The notes: generated by a model from the sequence alone, not told the origin. Positions 23,103 through 31,735 are shown, numbered from the stretch's first letter. The stretch is 64,000 nucleotides of DNA from Streptomyces albipurpureus (GCF_023701525.1 NZ_JAMQAW010000040.1:58366-122365), one strand, 5' to 3'. A program made the numbers and translations.

Positions 23103-24098
23103 TCAGACCCGGGGTACGAGGAAGTTCTCGTTGCGCCGACCGGCGACGTAGTCGGTGACGTTCTGGAGCGTCGCCGCGACGATCTGGCCGACCGCGTCCT
23201 GGGTGTAGTACGCCTGGTGCGAGGTGACCAGCACCTGGGGGAAGGTGACCAGCCGGGCCAGGGTGTCGTCCGTGATCGCCTCCAGGGACCTGTCGAGGAA
23301 GAAGAGCCCGGCCTCCGCCTCGTACACATCGAGTCCCACCCCGGTGAACCGGCCCTTGCGCAACTCCCCCACCAGGGCGTCGGTGTCGATCAGCCCACCA
23401 CGGCTGGAGTTCACCAGGATCGCGTCGTCCTTCATGGCGCGCAGCTCTTGCCGCCCGATGAGGTGGTGGGTGGCGGGCAGCAGGGGGACATGGAGGCTGA
23501 TGAGGTCGGATGTGGCGAGGAGTTCGGCCTTGTCGACGTATCTCATGCCCAGCTCCACACAGGCGGGGTTCTCCGCGACGTCCCAGCCCAGCAGGTTCAT
23601 TCCCAGGCCGTGGGCGATACGGGTGAACGCCTCGCCGATCTTTCCGGTGCCGACGACGCCGACCGTCCGGCCGCGCAGATCGCGCCCCATCAGCCCGTCG
23701 AGTCGAAAGTCAAAGTCCCGGGTGCGGCCCGATGCCCGGACGATTTTGCGGTTGACGGCCATGGCCAGGGTCCAGGCGAACTCGGCAACGGAGTAGGGCG
23801 AGTAATAGGAGACCCGGGCAATGGTGATCCCGAGCCGCTCGGCAACCTCAAGATCGATATTGTTGAAACCGGTGGAACGCTGAGCGATCATGGTGGTGCC
23901 GCCGACGGCGAGGGTCTGGAGCACCCGACCACTGAGATTGGCATTGACGCTAGTGGAGATCATTTCATGGCCGGCCGCGATGGGAGCGGTGTCCGGGGTG
24001 AGGAAGACTTCCACACAGCGAATGTCATGGAGCCCTGCGAATGCCTTCTCGATCAGCGGCTTCTCATCGGCCTGCACTCCGAAGGCAAGGATTTCCAC
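23103..24098 (-). CDS. D-2-hydroxyacid dehydrogenase (D-lactate dehydrogenase type)
   Basis: A 331-residue NAD-dependent dehydrogenase, close in length to E. coli LdhA. The cofactor site is GVVGTGKIGEAFTRIAHGLGM, followed by the acidic end of the next strand (LLGWDVAEN). Active-site segments are LHVPLLPATHHLIG, ILVNSSRGGLIDTDAL (Arg), VYEAEAGLFF (Glu) and SHQAYYTQDAV (His). It follows pfkA by about 100 bp on the same strand, consistent with pyruvate-to-D-lactate reduction linked to glycolysis. Exact substrate is inferred from family resemblance. Confidence 0.87.
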   Translation of the reverse strand: MEILAFGVQADEKPLIEKAFAGLHDIRCVEVFLTPDTAPIAAGHEMISTSVNANLSGRVLQTLAVGGTTMIAQRSTGFNNIDLEVAERLGITIARVSYYSPYSVAEFAWTLAMAVNRKIVRASGRTRDFDFRLDGLMGRDLRGRTVGVVGTGKIGEAFTRIAHGLGMNLLGWDVAENPACVELGMRYVDKAELLATSDLISLHVPLLPATHHLIGRQELRAMKDDAILVNSSRGGLIDTDALVGELRKGRFTGVGLDVYEAEAGLFFLDRSLEAITDDTLARLVTFPQVLVTSHQAYYTQDAVGQIVAATLQNVTDYVAGRRNENFLVPRV

Positions 24099-24197
24099 GG
24101 CTTTCTCCCGGAATGTGGACTGCGGACCGGATATTGCAAGATCCAGATAGCGCGAATATACGGCCCACAGCCCACAAGCGCCGATCAGAGTCGCGGA

Positions 24198-25226
24198 TCA
24201 GCCGAAGAACACACCCGCTTCTTCGTACAGCTTGGGATCGACCGTCTTGAGTTTGGACGTGGCGTCCGAGATCGGCACTCGTACGATGTTCGTGCCCTGG
24301 AGGGCGACCATCTTGCCGAAGTCGCCGTCCCGTACCGCTTCGATGGCGTGCAAGCCGAAGCGGGTGGCCAGCCAGCGGTCGAAGGCACTCGGAGTACCGC
24401 CGCGCTGCACATGGCCGAGAACAGTCGTTCGCGCCTCCTTGCCGGTGCGCGCTTCGATCTCCTTGGCCAGCCACTCGCCGACTCCGGAGAGCCGCACATG
24501 GCCGAAGGAGTCGAGTGTGCCGTCCTTGAGCACCGCGTCGCCGTCCTTGGGCATCGCGCCCTCGGCCACGACGACGATCGGCGCATAGGTCGCTCTGAAA
24601 CGCGAGGTCACCCACTTGCAGACCTGGTCGACCTCGAAGCGCTGCTCCGGGATGAGGATGACGTTGGCGCCACCCGCGAGACCCGAATGCAGCGCGATCC
24701 AACCTGCGTGCCGACCCATCACCTCCACGACAAGTACCCGCATATGGGACTCAGCCGTGGTGTGCAGCCGGTCAATCGCCTCGGTGGCGATGCCGACGGC
24801 CGTATCGAAGCCGAAGGTGTAGTCGGTCGCGGAGAGATCATTGTCGATGGTCTTGGGAACCCCGACACAGGGAATTCCGTACTCACCGCTGAGAGCCGTC
24901 GCAACACCGAGAGTGTCCTCGCCGCCAATCGCGATCAGCGCATCCACCTCGTGTTTTGCGAGATTTTCCTTGATACGGCGGACGCCGTCCTCCGCCTTGA
25001 GCGGGTTGGTGCGGGAGGAGCCGAGAATGGTGCCACCGCGAGGCAGAATGCCGCGAACTGCCGCGATGTCGAGCGGGATCGTGTCACCTTCAAGCGGTCC
25101 GCGCCATCCGTCGCGGTAACCAACGAACTCGTACGCGTACTCCTGAATGCCCTTCCGGACGACACCGCGGATGACGGCGTTAAGGCCGGGGCAGTCGCCG
25201 CCCCCGGTCAGTACTCCTACGCGCAT
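24198..25226 (-). CDS. pfkA: 6-phosphofructokinase (actinobacterial group), phosphoryl donor uncertain
   Basis: A 342-residue PFK starting at ATG 25226 (MRVGVLTGGGDCPGLN). Substrate motifs: AAVRGILPRGGTILGSSRTNP, AIGGEDTLG (101-107), PKTIDNDL (124-131), VEVMGRHAGWIAL, and LGHVQRGG. At the two residues that discriminate donors, it has Asp104 (E. coli ATP enzyme: Gly) and Lys125 (E. coli: Gly). Asp and Lys at these positions are the pattern of pyrophosphate-dependent enzymes such as that of Amycolatopsis methanolica. ATP-dependent close relatives exist in streptomycetes, so the donor cannot be read from sequence alone. The longer frame to 25313 lacks conserved sequence. Confidence 0.92.
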   Translation of the reverse strand: MRVGVLTGGGDCPGLNAVIRGVVRKGIQEYAYEFVGYRDGWRGPLEGDTIPLDIAAVRGILPRGGTILGSSRTNPLKAEDGVRRIKENLAKHEVDALIAIGGEDTLGVATALSGEYGIPCVGVPKTIDNDLSATDYTFGFDTAVGIATEAIDRLHTTAESHMRVLVVEVMGRHAGWIALHSGLAGGANVILIPEQRFEVDQVCKWVTSRFRATYAPIVVVAEGAMPKDGDAVLKDGTLDSFGHVRLSGVGEWLAKEIEARTGKEARTTVLGHVQRGGTPSAFDRWLATRFGLHAIEAVRDGDFGKMVALQGTNIVRVPISDATSKLKTVDPKLYEEAGVFFG

Positions 25227-25590
25227 GGATACTTCCCTTCGCCTGAATGGGCCCCGGAAACCGTCTTCTGCTCGGGGCCGCAGGAAGGCAACGCTAGTGG
25301 TGATACAGCTCACTGCGGGATGCCAGGGATAGCCAATTCCTGCGCGATATAAGGCCGTTACAGCGCTGGATAAGGGGCTGTTTTCACTCTTACGAGCGGG
25401 GGGACGCTCGCCCGCTCACCACCACCCGGGCGAGGGCCACCGCACACACCGGCGGGCGGGAGCGCCTGAGGGAGGGAGTAGACCCGCGCGGAAGGGGTGC
25501 GACGCACTGCCGGGGCGGGTGGCGGCGACCGAGTCGGCCACCGGTCCACGGGGGACATGGGCCCGCCCCCGGCACAGAGGTGCGGTCGCG

Positions 25591-26307
25591 TCAGCGAAGG
25601 GAACCGTCGGGGCTGGTGGTGCCGTCGTGTGTGTCCGGGGTGTCTATACCGCGCTCTATCGCATAGCGCACCAACTCCACCCGATTGTGCAACTGGAGTT
25701 TGCCCAGGGTGTTCTGTACGTGGTTCTGCACCGTGCGATGCGAGATGACCAGACGCTCGGCGATCTGCTTGTACGAGAGCCCCTTGGCGACCAGCCGGAG
25801 CACCTCGGTCTCCCGATCGGTCAGCTGCGGGGCCTTGGGGTCGTCCGCACTCGCCGACTGACCCGGATCGGATGCCAGCCTGCGGTACTCCCCCAGCACC
25901 AGTCCGGCGAGACCGGGGGTGAAGACCGCGTCTCCGACGGCGGTTCGGCGCACGGCGTCGGTCAACTCCTGCGTACTGGCCGACTTCAGCAGATAGCCGG
26001 TCGCGCCCGACTTCACCGCCTCCAGCACATCCGCGTGCTCACCGCTCGCGGAGAGCACCAGCACCCGCACCCCGGGCAGCGCCGCGACCACTTCCTTGCA
26101 CACCTGGACACCGGGGAGCTCGGGCAGGTTGAGGTCGAGCACCAGCACATCGGGCACCGTGGCCTTGGCGCGGCGCACCGCCTGCTGGCCGTCGCCCGCC
26201 GTCGCCACCACATCGAACCCGGCGGTGGCCAGATCGCGGGCGACCGCGTCCCGCCACATCGGATGGTCATCGACCACCATCACCCTGACCGTCTGCTGCT
26301 CCGTCAT
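25591..26307 (-). CDS. macR: NarL/LuxR-family response regulator, MacR-like
   Basis: A 238-residue regulator. The receiver domain (1-125) has the acidic pocket VVDDHP, phosphoacceptor Asp58 (VLVLDLNLP), a Ser in VLVLSAS and Lys108 (GYLLKSAS). The LuxR helix-turn-helix covers about 165-225 (LTDRETEVLRLVAKGLSYKQIAERLVISHRTVQNHV). It is encoded after the matching histidine kinase on the same strand. Locus and domain make-up fit MacRS, which in S. coelicolor controls genes for morphogenic membrane proteins through TGAGTAC-N2-GTACTCA. The gene name is by synteny recalled from memory. Confidence 0.87.
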   Translation of the reverse strand: MTEQQTVRVMVVDDHPMWRDAVARDLATAGFDVVATAGDGQQAVRRAKATVPDVLVLDLNLPELPGVQVCKEVVAALPGVRVLVLSASGEHADVLEAVKSGATGYLLKSASTQELTDAVRRTAVGDAVFTPGLAGLVLGEYRRLASDPGQSASADDPKAPQLTDRETEVLRLVAKGLSYKQIAERLVISHRTVQNHVQNTLGKLQLHNRVELVRYAIERGIDTPDTHDGTTSPDGSLR

Positions 26308-26558
26308 CCTGTGCCGCCTTCCCCCGCTGAACCGATAGCGCGTGTCGAACCGATCAAACCCGTGTTACTCGTCAAACCCGTGTTACTCGTCGAACCCGTG
26401 GTGCCCGTCAAGCCCGTGAGACCGCTACAGCCCCAGGGGCCCAGGACCCCGTGGGGCCCATAAAACCCTGTTGAACATGTCAAAACGGTGGAACCGACCA
26501 AAGCTACCGACCAAAGCGGTCGAACGCGCCGTAGTACCGGGCGTCTACCGGGCGTCAC
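26304..26558 (-). other. Possible small ORF with Gly-rich six-residue repeats between macS and macR
   Basis: GTG 26558 opens an 84-codon frame whose TGA overlaps the ATG of the response regulator (ATGA). It encodes a hydrophobic segment (LWSVALVGSTVLTC) then Gly-led hexads such as GLTGTT, GSTSNT, GLTSNT and GLIGST, produced by an 18-bp DNA repeat. No ribosome site is evident. The ATGA coupling is suggestive, but the frame may be a by-product of the repeat. Confidence 0.25.
26354..26425. repeat. 18-bp tandem repeat, four units
   Basis: Units begin at 26354, 26372, 26390 and 26408. The first two are identical (TCAAACCCGTGTTACTCG) and the next two diverge. A degenerate fifth unit may precede at 26336. 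The array lies in the 263-bp space between the kinase and regulator genes. Confidence 0.85.
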
Positions 26559-26570
26559 CGCCGGCGGACC

Positions 26571-27800
26571 TCACGGGCTGCGGGGCACCTTGAGCTCGAC
26601 CTCCGTGCCCTGGCCTGGCACCGAGATCAGCTCGGCGGTGCCGCCCAGATCGCGCAGCCGCCCCCGGATGGAGAGCGCCACACCCAATCGGCCCTCACCC
26701 TCCGCCTGGGCGAGGCGGCCGTCCGGAATGCCGGGACCGTCGTCCCGGACCGTCACGATCACCTCATCCGTCCAGTCCTCCACCAGGATCCAGGCATTCG
26801 CGTCCGCACCCGCGTGGAGTCTCACATTGTCCAGGGCGGCACTGACAGCGGCGGCGAGCTCGGTGGCGGCAATCGCCGGGAGCGGAACCGCGGCTCCGGG
26901 CTCCGAGAGGGTGACCTTGGGCCCCGCGTACTGCGCCAGCAGGGCGCGCAGATCGTACTCCTGGGCCGCCGCCGGCTCATCGACGTCCACGACGTACTCC
27001 GTCCGCGCCCCTTCGGCCGGATCGGTCGTCGCCTCACGGGCCGCGGGTACCAGCCCCCTGGAGACCAGGGTGCGCAGGGCGATCTCCTGCTCCCCCGCCA
27101 TCCGCCCCAGCTCCGCCGCCTCACCGCCGAGCGCCGTACCCCGGCGCTGCACCATGGCCAGCACCTGCAGCACCCCGTCATGAATATCGCGGGCCAGCCG
27201 CTCCCGCTCCCGGGTCGCCGCCTCGATCTCCAGGGCTCGGGCCAGGGTTCGCTCGGAGGCTCGGGCGACCTCGACCACATATCCGATCGCTATCGAGGCG
27301 ACCCAGACGAGCAGCACGTTGTGCAGGGTGTCGCGGGTGGGCTCGGCGCGCTCAACGATGTTGGCGACGGCAACCAGGGACGATGCGAAGCCGGCCCAGC
27401 GCCAGCCGCCCTTGATGGCGAAGGCCAGTACCGAACCGGCGGTCCAGATCGAGGGCAGCGTGGGCCCGTCGATCTGCTGTGCCTGGAAGTCGGCGAGGGG
27501 GGTGAGCAGAATGCCGGTGAGGGCGATGGTGAGATCGATGCCCAGGAAACGCTTGGTGCAGCGGGCGGCGTTGGAGACCTGCGGGAGGGTGGCCAGCGTC
27601 CAGATCGCCATCACCGCGAGGAAGACGCCCGCCACCCAGGGGCGCTCGAACTTGTCGGGGGTGAAGACGAAGAGGAGTATCGCGTAGATCATGGTCAGTA
27701 CGCGGTAGCCGGCGAGCGCACGCCACAGCGGCAGCTCGACCGACATCCTGACGACCCGTTCACCCTTGGTGCCCCTGGCGACTCTGGTCACTGCGGCCAT
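26571..27800 (-). CDS. macS: Sensor histidine kinase, MacS-like (HPK7 type)
   Basis: A protein of about 409 residues. Several membrane helices fill the N-terminal half (VLTMIYAILLFVF; WVAGVFLAVMAIWTLATL; IDLTIALTGILL; WTAGSVLAFAIKGGW; LLVWVASIAIGYVVEV). The dimerisation/phosphoacceptor region reads RERERLARDIHDGVLQVLAMV with the phospho-His in DIHDG, and the ATPase domain ends VIVTVRDDGPGIPDG..GRLGVALSIRGR. ATG 27800 is used; ATG 27746 (MSVELPLWRAL) is a plausible shorter start. The cognate regulator gene follows after a repeat-bearing gap. The name MacS is by synteny. Confidence 0.85.
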   Translation of the reverse strand: MAAVTRVARGTKGERVVRMSVELPLWRALAGYRVLTMIYAILLFVFTPDKFERPWVAGVFLAVMAIWTLATLPQVSNAARCTKRFLGIDLTIALTGILLTPLADFQAQQIDGPTLPSIWTAGSVLAFAIKGGWRWAGFASSLVAVANIVERAEPTRDTLHNVLLVWVASIAIGYVVEVARASERTLARALEIEAATRERERLARDIHDGVLQVLAMVQRRGTALGGEAAELGRMAGEQEIALRTLVSRGLVPAAREATTDPAEGARTEYVVDVDEPAAAQEYDLRALLAQYAGPKVTLSEPGAAVPLPAIAATELAAAVSAALDNVRLHAGADANAWILVEDWTDEVIVTVRDDGPGIPDGRLAQAEGEGRLGVALSIRGRLRDLGGTAELISVPGQGTEVELKVPRSP

Positions 27801-27831
27801 CTCCCCCACCCCCCGATCGACGCCAGCGCGG

Positions 27832-28647
27832 CTAGGGTCCCTCCACACGGCCGGGGCCGTCAGCGGTTCCGTCCGAGGCAGCCGGTCCCACGGCCGGGGC
27901 CGGTGGCTCTTCGCCCTTCGCGGCCTCGGCCCTGGCCTTCGCCGCCGCCTTGGCGGCCTTCTCGGCCTCGGCGATCTCCCGCTTGGCGACCGTGGCGTAG
28001 ATGTCGACGTACTCCTGCCCGGACAGCTTCATGATCTCGTACATGACTTCATCAGTCAGTGAACGCAGAATGTAGCGGTCCTCCTCCATGCCCTGGTAGC
28101 GGCTGAAGTCGAGCGGCTTGCCGATCCGGATGCCGGGGCGCATCAGCCGGGGGACGACCTTGCCCGGCGGCTGGATCTTCTCCGTGTCGATCATGGCGAT
28201 GGGAATCACCGGGGCTCCGGTGGCGAGCGCCACCCGTCCGAGGCCACCCGGCTTTCCGCGGTAGAGCCTGCCGTCCGGGGAGCGGGTGCCCTCGGGGTAG
28301 ATGCCGAAGAGTCCACCGCGCTCCAGCACCTCGATACCGGCCCTGACCGCCGCCTGGCCCGCGCCACGTGCGCCGGACCGGTCCACCGGTAGCTGTCCCA
28401 CGCCCCTGAAGAAGGCGGCGGTGAGCTTGCCCTTGACTCCGGGAGAGGTGAAGTACTCCGCCTTGGCGATAAAGGTGACCTTGCGGTCGAGCATCGCCGG
28501 CAGGAAGAAGGAGTCAGAAAAGGAGAGATGGTTGCTCGCGAGGATCGCCGGGCCATCGGCGGGAATGTTCTCCAGACCCTCCACCCAGGGTCTGAAGGCA
28601 AGCTTGAGCGAGCCTCCGATGGAGAACTTCATTGCGCCGTAGATCAA
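27832..28647 (-). CDS. 1-acyl-sn-glycerol-3-phosphate acyltransferase (PlsC family), TTG start
   Basis: A 271-residue acyltransferase. Catalytic block I is ASNHLSFSDSFF (HxxxxD variant), with later blocks GVGQLPVDRSG, FGIYPEGTRSPDG and VIPIAMIDTEK. The C-terminal ~60 residues form an Ala/Lys/Glu-rich, Pro-ending tail. The start is assigned to TTG 28647 because a perfect AGGAGG lies eight bases upstream; the nearest ATG (28629) lacks a ribosome site and longer frames are not conserved. It likely acylates lysophosphatidic acid in phospholipid synthesis at the inner membrane face. Confidence 0.9.
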   Translation of the reverse strand: MIYGAMKFSIGGSLKLAFRPWVEGLENIPADGPAILASNHLSFSDSFFLPAMLDRKVTFIAKAEYFTSPGVKGKLTAAFFRGVGQLPVDRSGARGAGQAAVRAGIEVLERGGLFGIYPEGTRSPDGRLYRGKPGGLGRVALATGAPVIPIAMIDTEKIQPPGKVVPRLMRPGIRIGKPLDFSRYQGMEEDRYILRSLTDEVMYEIMKLSGQEYVDIYATVAKREIAEAEKAAKAAAKARAEAAKGEEPPAPAVGPAASDGTADGPGRVEGP

Positions 28648-28812
28648 CTCGAATGCCTCCTGTTGCTGTCGAACAGACCTTAACCCGACGTGACCGCAGG
28701 CCCGGTGCATCCCCCGCGCCGGTGGACTTATGGATCTGGTCGGTGTCAGTTCGGTCGCGTACGGTGAGATGCACCCCCTTCGATGCTTCATGCCACAGAA
28801 CAGGAGAACCCG

Positions 28813-29592
28813 GTGCCGGTCCTTCCCGGAGCCGAGCCGTACCGCCATGAGGGCGGAGAGGTAGGCGTCCTTCTCTGTCACGGATTCACCGGCTCCCCGC
28901 AGTCGCTGCGTCCCTGGGCTGAGTATCTGGCGGAACGGGGACTGACCGTGTCGTTGCCGCTGCTCCCTGGCCATGGCACCCGCTGGCAGGACCTGCAGAT
29001 CACCGGCTGGCAGGACTGGTACGCGGAGGTCGACCGGGAGTTGCGTGAGCTGCTCACACGGTGCGCGGAGGTCTTCGTCTTCGGCCTCTCCATGGGAGGG
29101 GCGCTCACGCTGCGGCTCGCCGCACAGCACGGGGATGCGATTCGGGGCATCGTCATCGTCAATCCGGCCAACAAGGTGCATGGACTCGGTGCACCCGTGC
29201 TGCCGGTGGTGCGTCATCTCATCCGTACCACCGAGGGCGTGACCAGCGATATCGCCAAGGAGGGCATCGAGGAGGTCGGGTACGACCGGGTGCCCCTGCA
29301 GGCCGCCCACTCGCTGCGGAACTTCCTCCGTCTGGTCGACGGCGAGCTACCGCAAGTCACCCAGCCCATGGTGCTCCTGCACAGTTTGCAGGACCATGTG
29401 GTACCGCCGGTCGACTCGGCCCGGATCCTTGGCCGGGTCTCTTCCCTCGATGTCACGGAGATCCTGCTGGAACAGAGCTACCACGTGGCGACGTTGGACC
29501 ACGATGCGGAGCGGATCTTCCAAGAGAGTTGTGCGTTTGTCGACCGGCTCGCTCCGAATGCCGTGAGGAAGGGGAGCACCACCGGTGGCTGA
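28813..29592 (+). CDS. Alpha/beta hydrolase (Est30-like carboxylesterase / monoacylglycerol lipase)
   Basis: A 259-residue hydrolase starting at GTG 28813, with AGGAGA six bases upstream. HGFTGSPQSLRPWAEYLA supplies the oxyanion region, GLSMGGALTLRLAAQ the nucleophile Ser, LHSLQDHVVPP the Asp and QSYHVATLDHD the His. The layout resembles Geobacillus Est30. It is divergent from the PlsC gene and overlaps the next gene by eight bases, so it may act on acylglycerols or lysolipids; the substrate is inferred from context. Confidence 0.88.
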   Translation: MPVLPGAEPYRHEGGEVGVLLCHGFTGSPQSLRPWAEYLAERGLTVSLPLLPGHGTRWQDLQITGWQDWYAEVDRELRELLTRCAEVFVFGLSMGGALTLRLAAQHGDAIRGIVIVNPANKVHGLGAPVLPVVRHLIRTTEGVTSDIAKEGIEEVGYDRVPLQAAHSLRNFLRLVDGELPQVTQPMVLLHSLQDHVVPPVDSARILGRVSSLDVTEILLEQSYHVATLDHDAERIFQESCAFVDRLAPNAVRKGSTTGG

Positions 29593-30166
29593 GCAGCATG
29601 ACGCGGACCGTGAGCCGCAGCCCATCGACGAGGAGGCGGCTTGGGCTGCCATCGTCGCGGGTTACGGCGATGAGCCGGCGGATCCGCCGGGTGCCAAGCC
29701 CTTCAAGTCAGTGGAGGACCTGGCCCTCCTTGAAGGCGACATCAACGAATCGCCGCAGGAAAAGCAGGAAAGGCAGGAGAAGGGGAGCGAGCGGGCACCC
29801 GATGAGGATCAGCCCACGCTCGGTAGCTCCATCACCTTCGCCCCGGGGGTCGGCGGCCCTGGCCCGCGGGACTACCAGATGGCGGAGCCCAAGGAGGACG
29901 ACCTCGACGAGAGCGACGAGGGCCACTTCGTACCTCCGGAGCCGCCGCCGTTGCCGGAGGCCGATGTCACGGCGAAGTTCGCCTGGCTGGCGGTGCTCGG
30001 CGGGCCGGTGCTGATGCTGATCGCGGTCCTGCTCCAGTGGGAGATGACCTGGTGGCTGACGACACTGTGCGTGGGCGGCTTCCTCGGTGGCTTCGCCACC
30101 CTGGTGGCCAGGATGGCGCACGGTGACGAGGAGGACGACGACCCGGGCAGGGGAGCAGTCGTCTAG
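29585..30166 (+). CDS. Acidic membrane protein of unknown function
   Basis: A 193-residue protein starting at GTG 29585, overlapping the esterase gene by eight bases. The first ~125 residues are hydrophilic and highly acidic/Pro-rich (DEEAAWAAIVAGYGDEP; EPKEDDLDESDEGHFVPPEPPPLPEADVTAKF). Two membrane helices follow (FAWLAVLGGPVLMLIAVLL; WWLTTLCVGGFLGGFATLV), then an acidic tail. Such proteins are common in streptomycetes but I know of no function. A 14-bp repeat starts directly after the stop codon. Confidence 0.8.
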   Translation: MAEQHDADREPQPIDEEAAWAAIVAGYGDEPADPPGAKPFKSVEDLALLEGDINESPQEKQERQEKGSERAPDEDQPTLGSSITFAPGVGGPGPRDYQMAEPKEDDLDESDEGHFVPPEPPPLPEADVTAKFAWLAVLGGPVLMLIAVLLQWEMTWWLTTLCVGGFLGGFATLVARMAHGDEEDDDPGRGAVV

Positions 30167-30208
30167 CTTCTCTGGTCTGGCTTCTCTGGTCTGGCTTCTC
30201 TGGTCTGG
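30167..30208. repeat. Perfect 14-bp tandem repeat, three copies
   Basis: CTTCTCTGGTCTGG occurs three times without interruption, starting one base after the TAG stop of the acidic membrane protein gene. It is pyrimidine-rich and unlike the surrounding GC-rich DNA. Copy-number variation between strains is plausible. Confidence 0.95.
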
Positions 30209-30287
30209 ATATGGGCGGACCAGGTGGGCCAGCGGGGATCGGGGGCGACCCGGCGCGATCCGGACGGGCGGCCTCAGAGCCCGTTGG

Positions 30288-31049
30288 CTACGGAGATCTC
30301 GGGGGCGCGGGAATTCTGAGCGCGGCGAGTACCGGCAGATGGTCGGTCGCCGCGCTCAGATCGTTCGGGTCGACACCGGGGAGGTCGAGCGGCACCCCGC
30401 AGCCCAGTACCTCCACCCCCTCACTCGCGAAGACGGCGTCGATCCTGCGCCGGGGCTCGGCGGGGTCAAAGGTGTGCTCACCACCCCAGGGCGCGACCGC
30501 CCAGCAGTCCTGGAGTCCGGCGGCGATCCGTCGAAAGCTCCGCCCGTCGGGCCGCTCGTTGAGATCACCCGCCGCGATGGCGTACGGCACGTCCATGGCC
30601 GCGAGTTGGTCGAGGAGCATCCCGGCCTGGGCGTAGCGCTCCCGGTCCTGAAGGCTCAGATGGCAGCTGAGCACACCGATTCTGGCGGCCCCGATCGTCA
30701 CGACGGCGGTGGCGAGGCCACGGCGGTGCTGTCCTGGAGTACGCGGTAGCAGGATGTCCTCGGTACGCTCCACGGTCGCGCGCAAGGTGCACATCAGCAG
30801 CGGGCCGGCCGCGGTCGCACCGCCGCTGAGAACGACCAGCCCGGCCTTGGCCGCGAGTCGGGCGGCGTGCTTGCGCCAGCGGAAGAACCGAGGGGCCTCC
30901 TGGATGAACACCAGGTCGGGGGCGCAGGCCCGGATCACCCGGGCAAGGGCTTCCTCGTCGTCCCGGAGCGAGCGAATGTTGTAGCTGAGGGCCCGGACAA
31001 CCACGGAACCATCCGGTTCGGTGCGGGAGTTGGGCAGCGCTGTGGCCAT
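30288..31049 (-). CDS. Endonuclease/exonuclease/phosphatase (EEP) family protein
   Basis: A 253-residue protein with the EEP catalytic signature: LSYNIRSLR, VFIQEAP (Glu), LSCHLSLQDRER, AAGDLNERP (Asp and Asn), RRIDAVFAS and ATDHLPV (Asp-His). Members include Mg-dependent nucleases and sphingomyelinase- or inositol-phosphatase-like enzymes. No signal peptide is present, so it is cytoplasmic. It is divergent from the Holin-X operon. The substrate cannot be told from sequence. Confidence 0.85.
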   Translation of the reverse strand: MATALPNSRTEPDGSVVVRALSYNIRSLRDDEEALARVIRACAPDLVFIQEAPRFFRWRKHAARLAAKAGLVVLSGGATAAGPLLMCTLRATVERTEDILLPRTPGQHRRGLATAVVTIGAARIGVLSCHLSLQDRERYAQAGMLLDQLAAMDVPYAIAAGDLNERPDGRSFRRIAAGLQDCWAVAPWGGEHTFDPAEPRRRIDAVFASEGVEVLGCGVPLDLPGVDPNDLSAATDHLPVLAALRIPAPPRSP

Positions 31050-31324
31050 ACCCGCACCCTATGACGGAGTCACCCGCCTTCCCCGGCGCCACGAGACCGG
31101 GTGGAGTGGCCTGTCCCGGTCGCCGAGGCCGAATCGGCCACCAGATCCTCACGGGTACGAGGCGGGGGCGCATCCCTGTGTGCGGTGAGTACGCGGTGCC
31201 CATCGCCCCTGGGCGCGTTCCCGCTCGCGGGACACTCCGGACAGAACGGTGCCGACCGGAGGCCTGTTGCGCGGTGGATCGGGTAGCCGCAGCAACTGAA
31301 GCCCGGAAAGGCGGTGAGGACCCC

Positions 31325-31735
31325 ATGAGTAGTGAACTGCACCAGAGTGAACCGGAGCAGTCGGTGAGTGCTCTGGTCACCCAAGCGACCCAGCAGATGT
31401 CCCAACTCGTACGCGATGAGATGCGCCTCGCGCAGGCGGAGCTGACGCAGAAGGGCAGGCGATTCGGTAAGGGCGGCGGTCTGTTCGGCGCCGCCGGGCT
31501 GTTCGCCGCTCTCGCGCTCCAGGCACTGGTGGCCACGGCCATCATCACGCTCGGTCTGGTACTGCCGTGGTGGGCGTCCGCGCTGGTCGTCACCGCCGTT
31601 CTGGTCATCATCGCCGCGGCACTCGCGGCGCTCGGCGCCAAGAACATCAGCCGGGCGGCTCCGCCGGCCCCACGGCAGACGATCGACAGCATCAAGGCCG
31701 ATGTGGCCGAGATCAAAGAAAGGGCACACCGATGA
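31325..31735 (+). CDS. Actinobacterial Holin-X family membrane protein
   Basis: A 136-residue protein with GGTGAGGA before ATG 31325. An N-terminal amphipathic helix (VTQATQQMSQLVRDEMRLAQAEL) precedes two membrane helices (GLFGAAGLFAALALQALVATAIITLGL; WWASALVVTAVLVIIAAALAALG). A C-terminal helix ends in IKADVAEIKERAHR. This is the putative actinobacterial Holin-X (phage_holin_3_6) family, usually chromosomal and not proven to be holins. It overlaps the DUF3618 gene by ATGA as the first gene of a three-gene unit. Confidence 0.88.
   Translation: MSSELHQSEPEQSVSALVTQATQQMSQLVRDEMRLAQAELTQKGRRFGKGGGLFGAAGLFAALALQALVATAIITLGLVLPWWASALVVTAVLVIIAAALAALGAKNISRAAPPAPRQTIDSIKADVAEIKERAHR

Noticed and set aside
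23061..25352. 763-codon plus-strand frame opposite the dehydrogenase and pfkA genes
   Set aside because: It spans two well-supported minus-strand genes and the terminator between them; long antisense frames are expected at this GC content.
31325..31735. Evidence of a prophage because of the holin-like protein
   Set aside because: Holin-X family proteins are common chromosomal genes in actinobacteria; no phage structural, lysis or integration genes are near.
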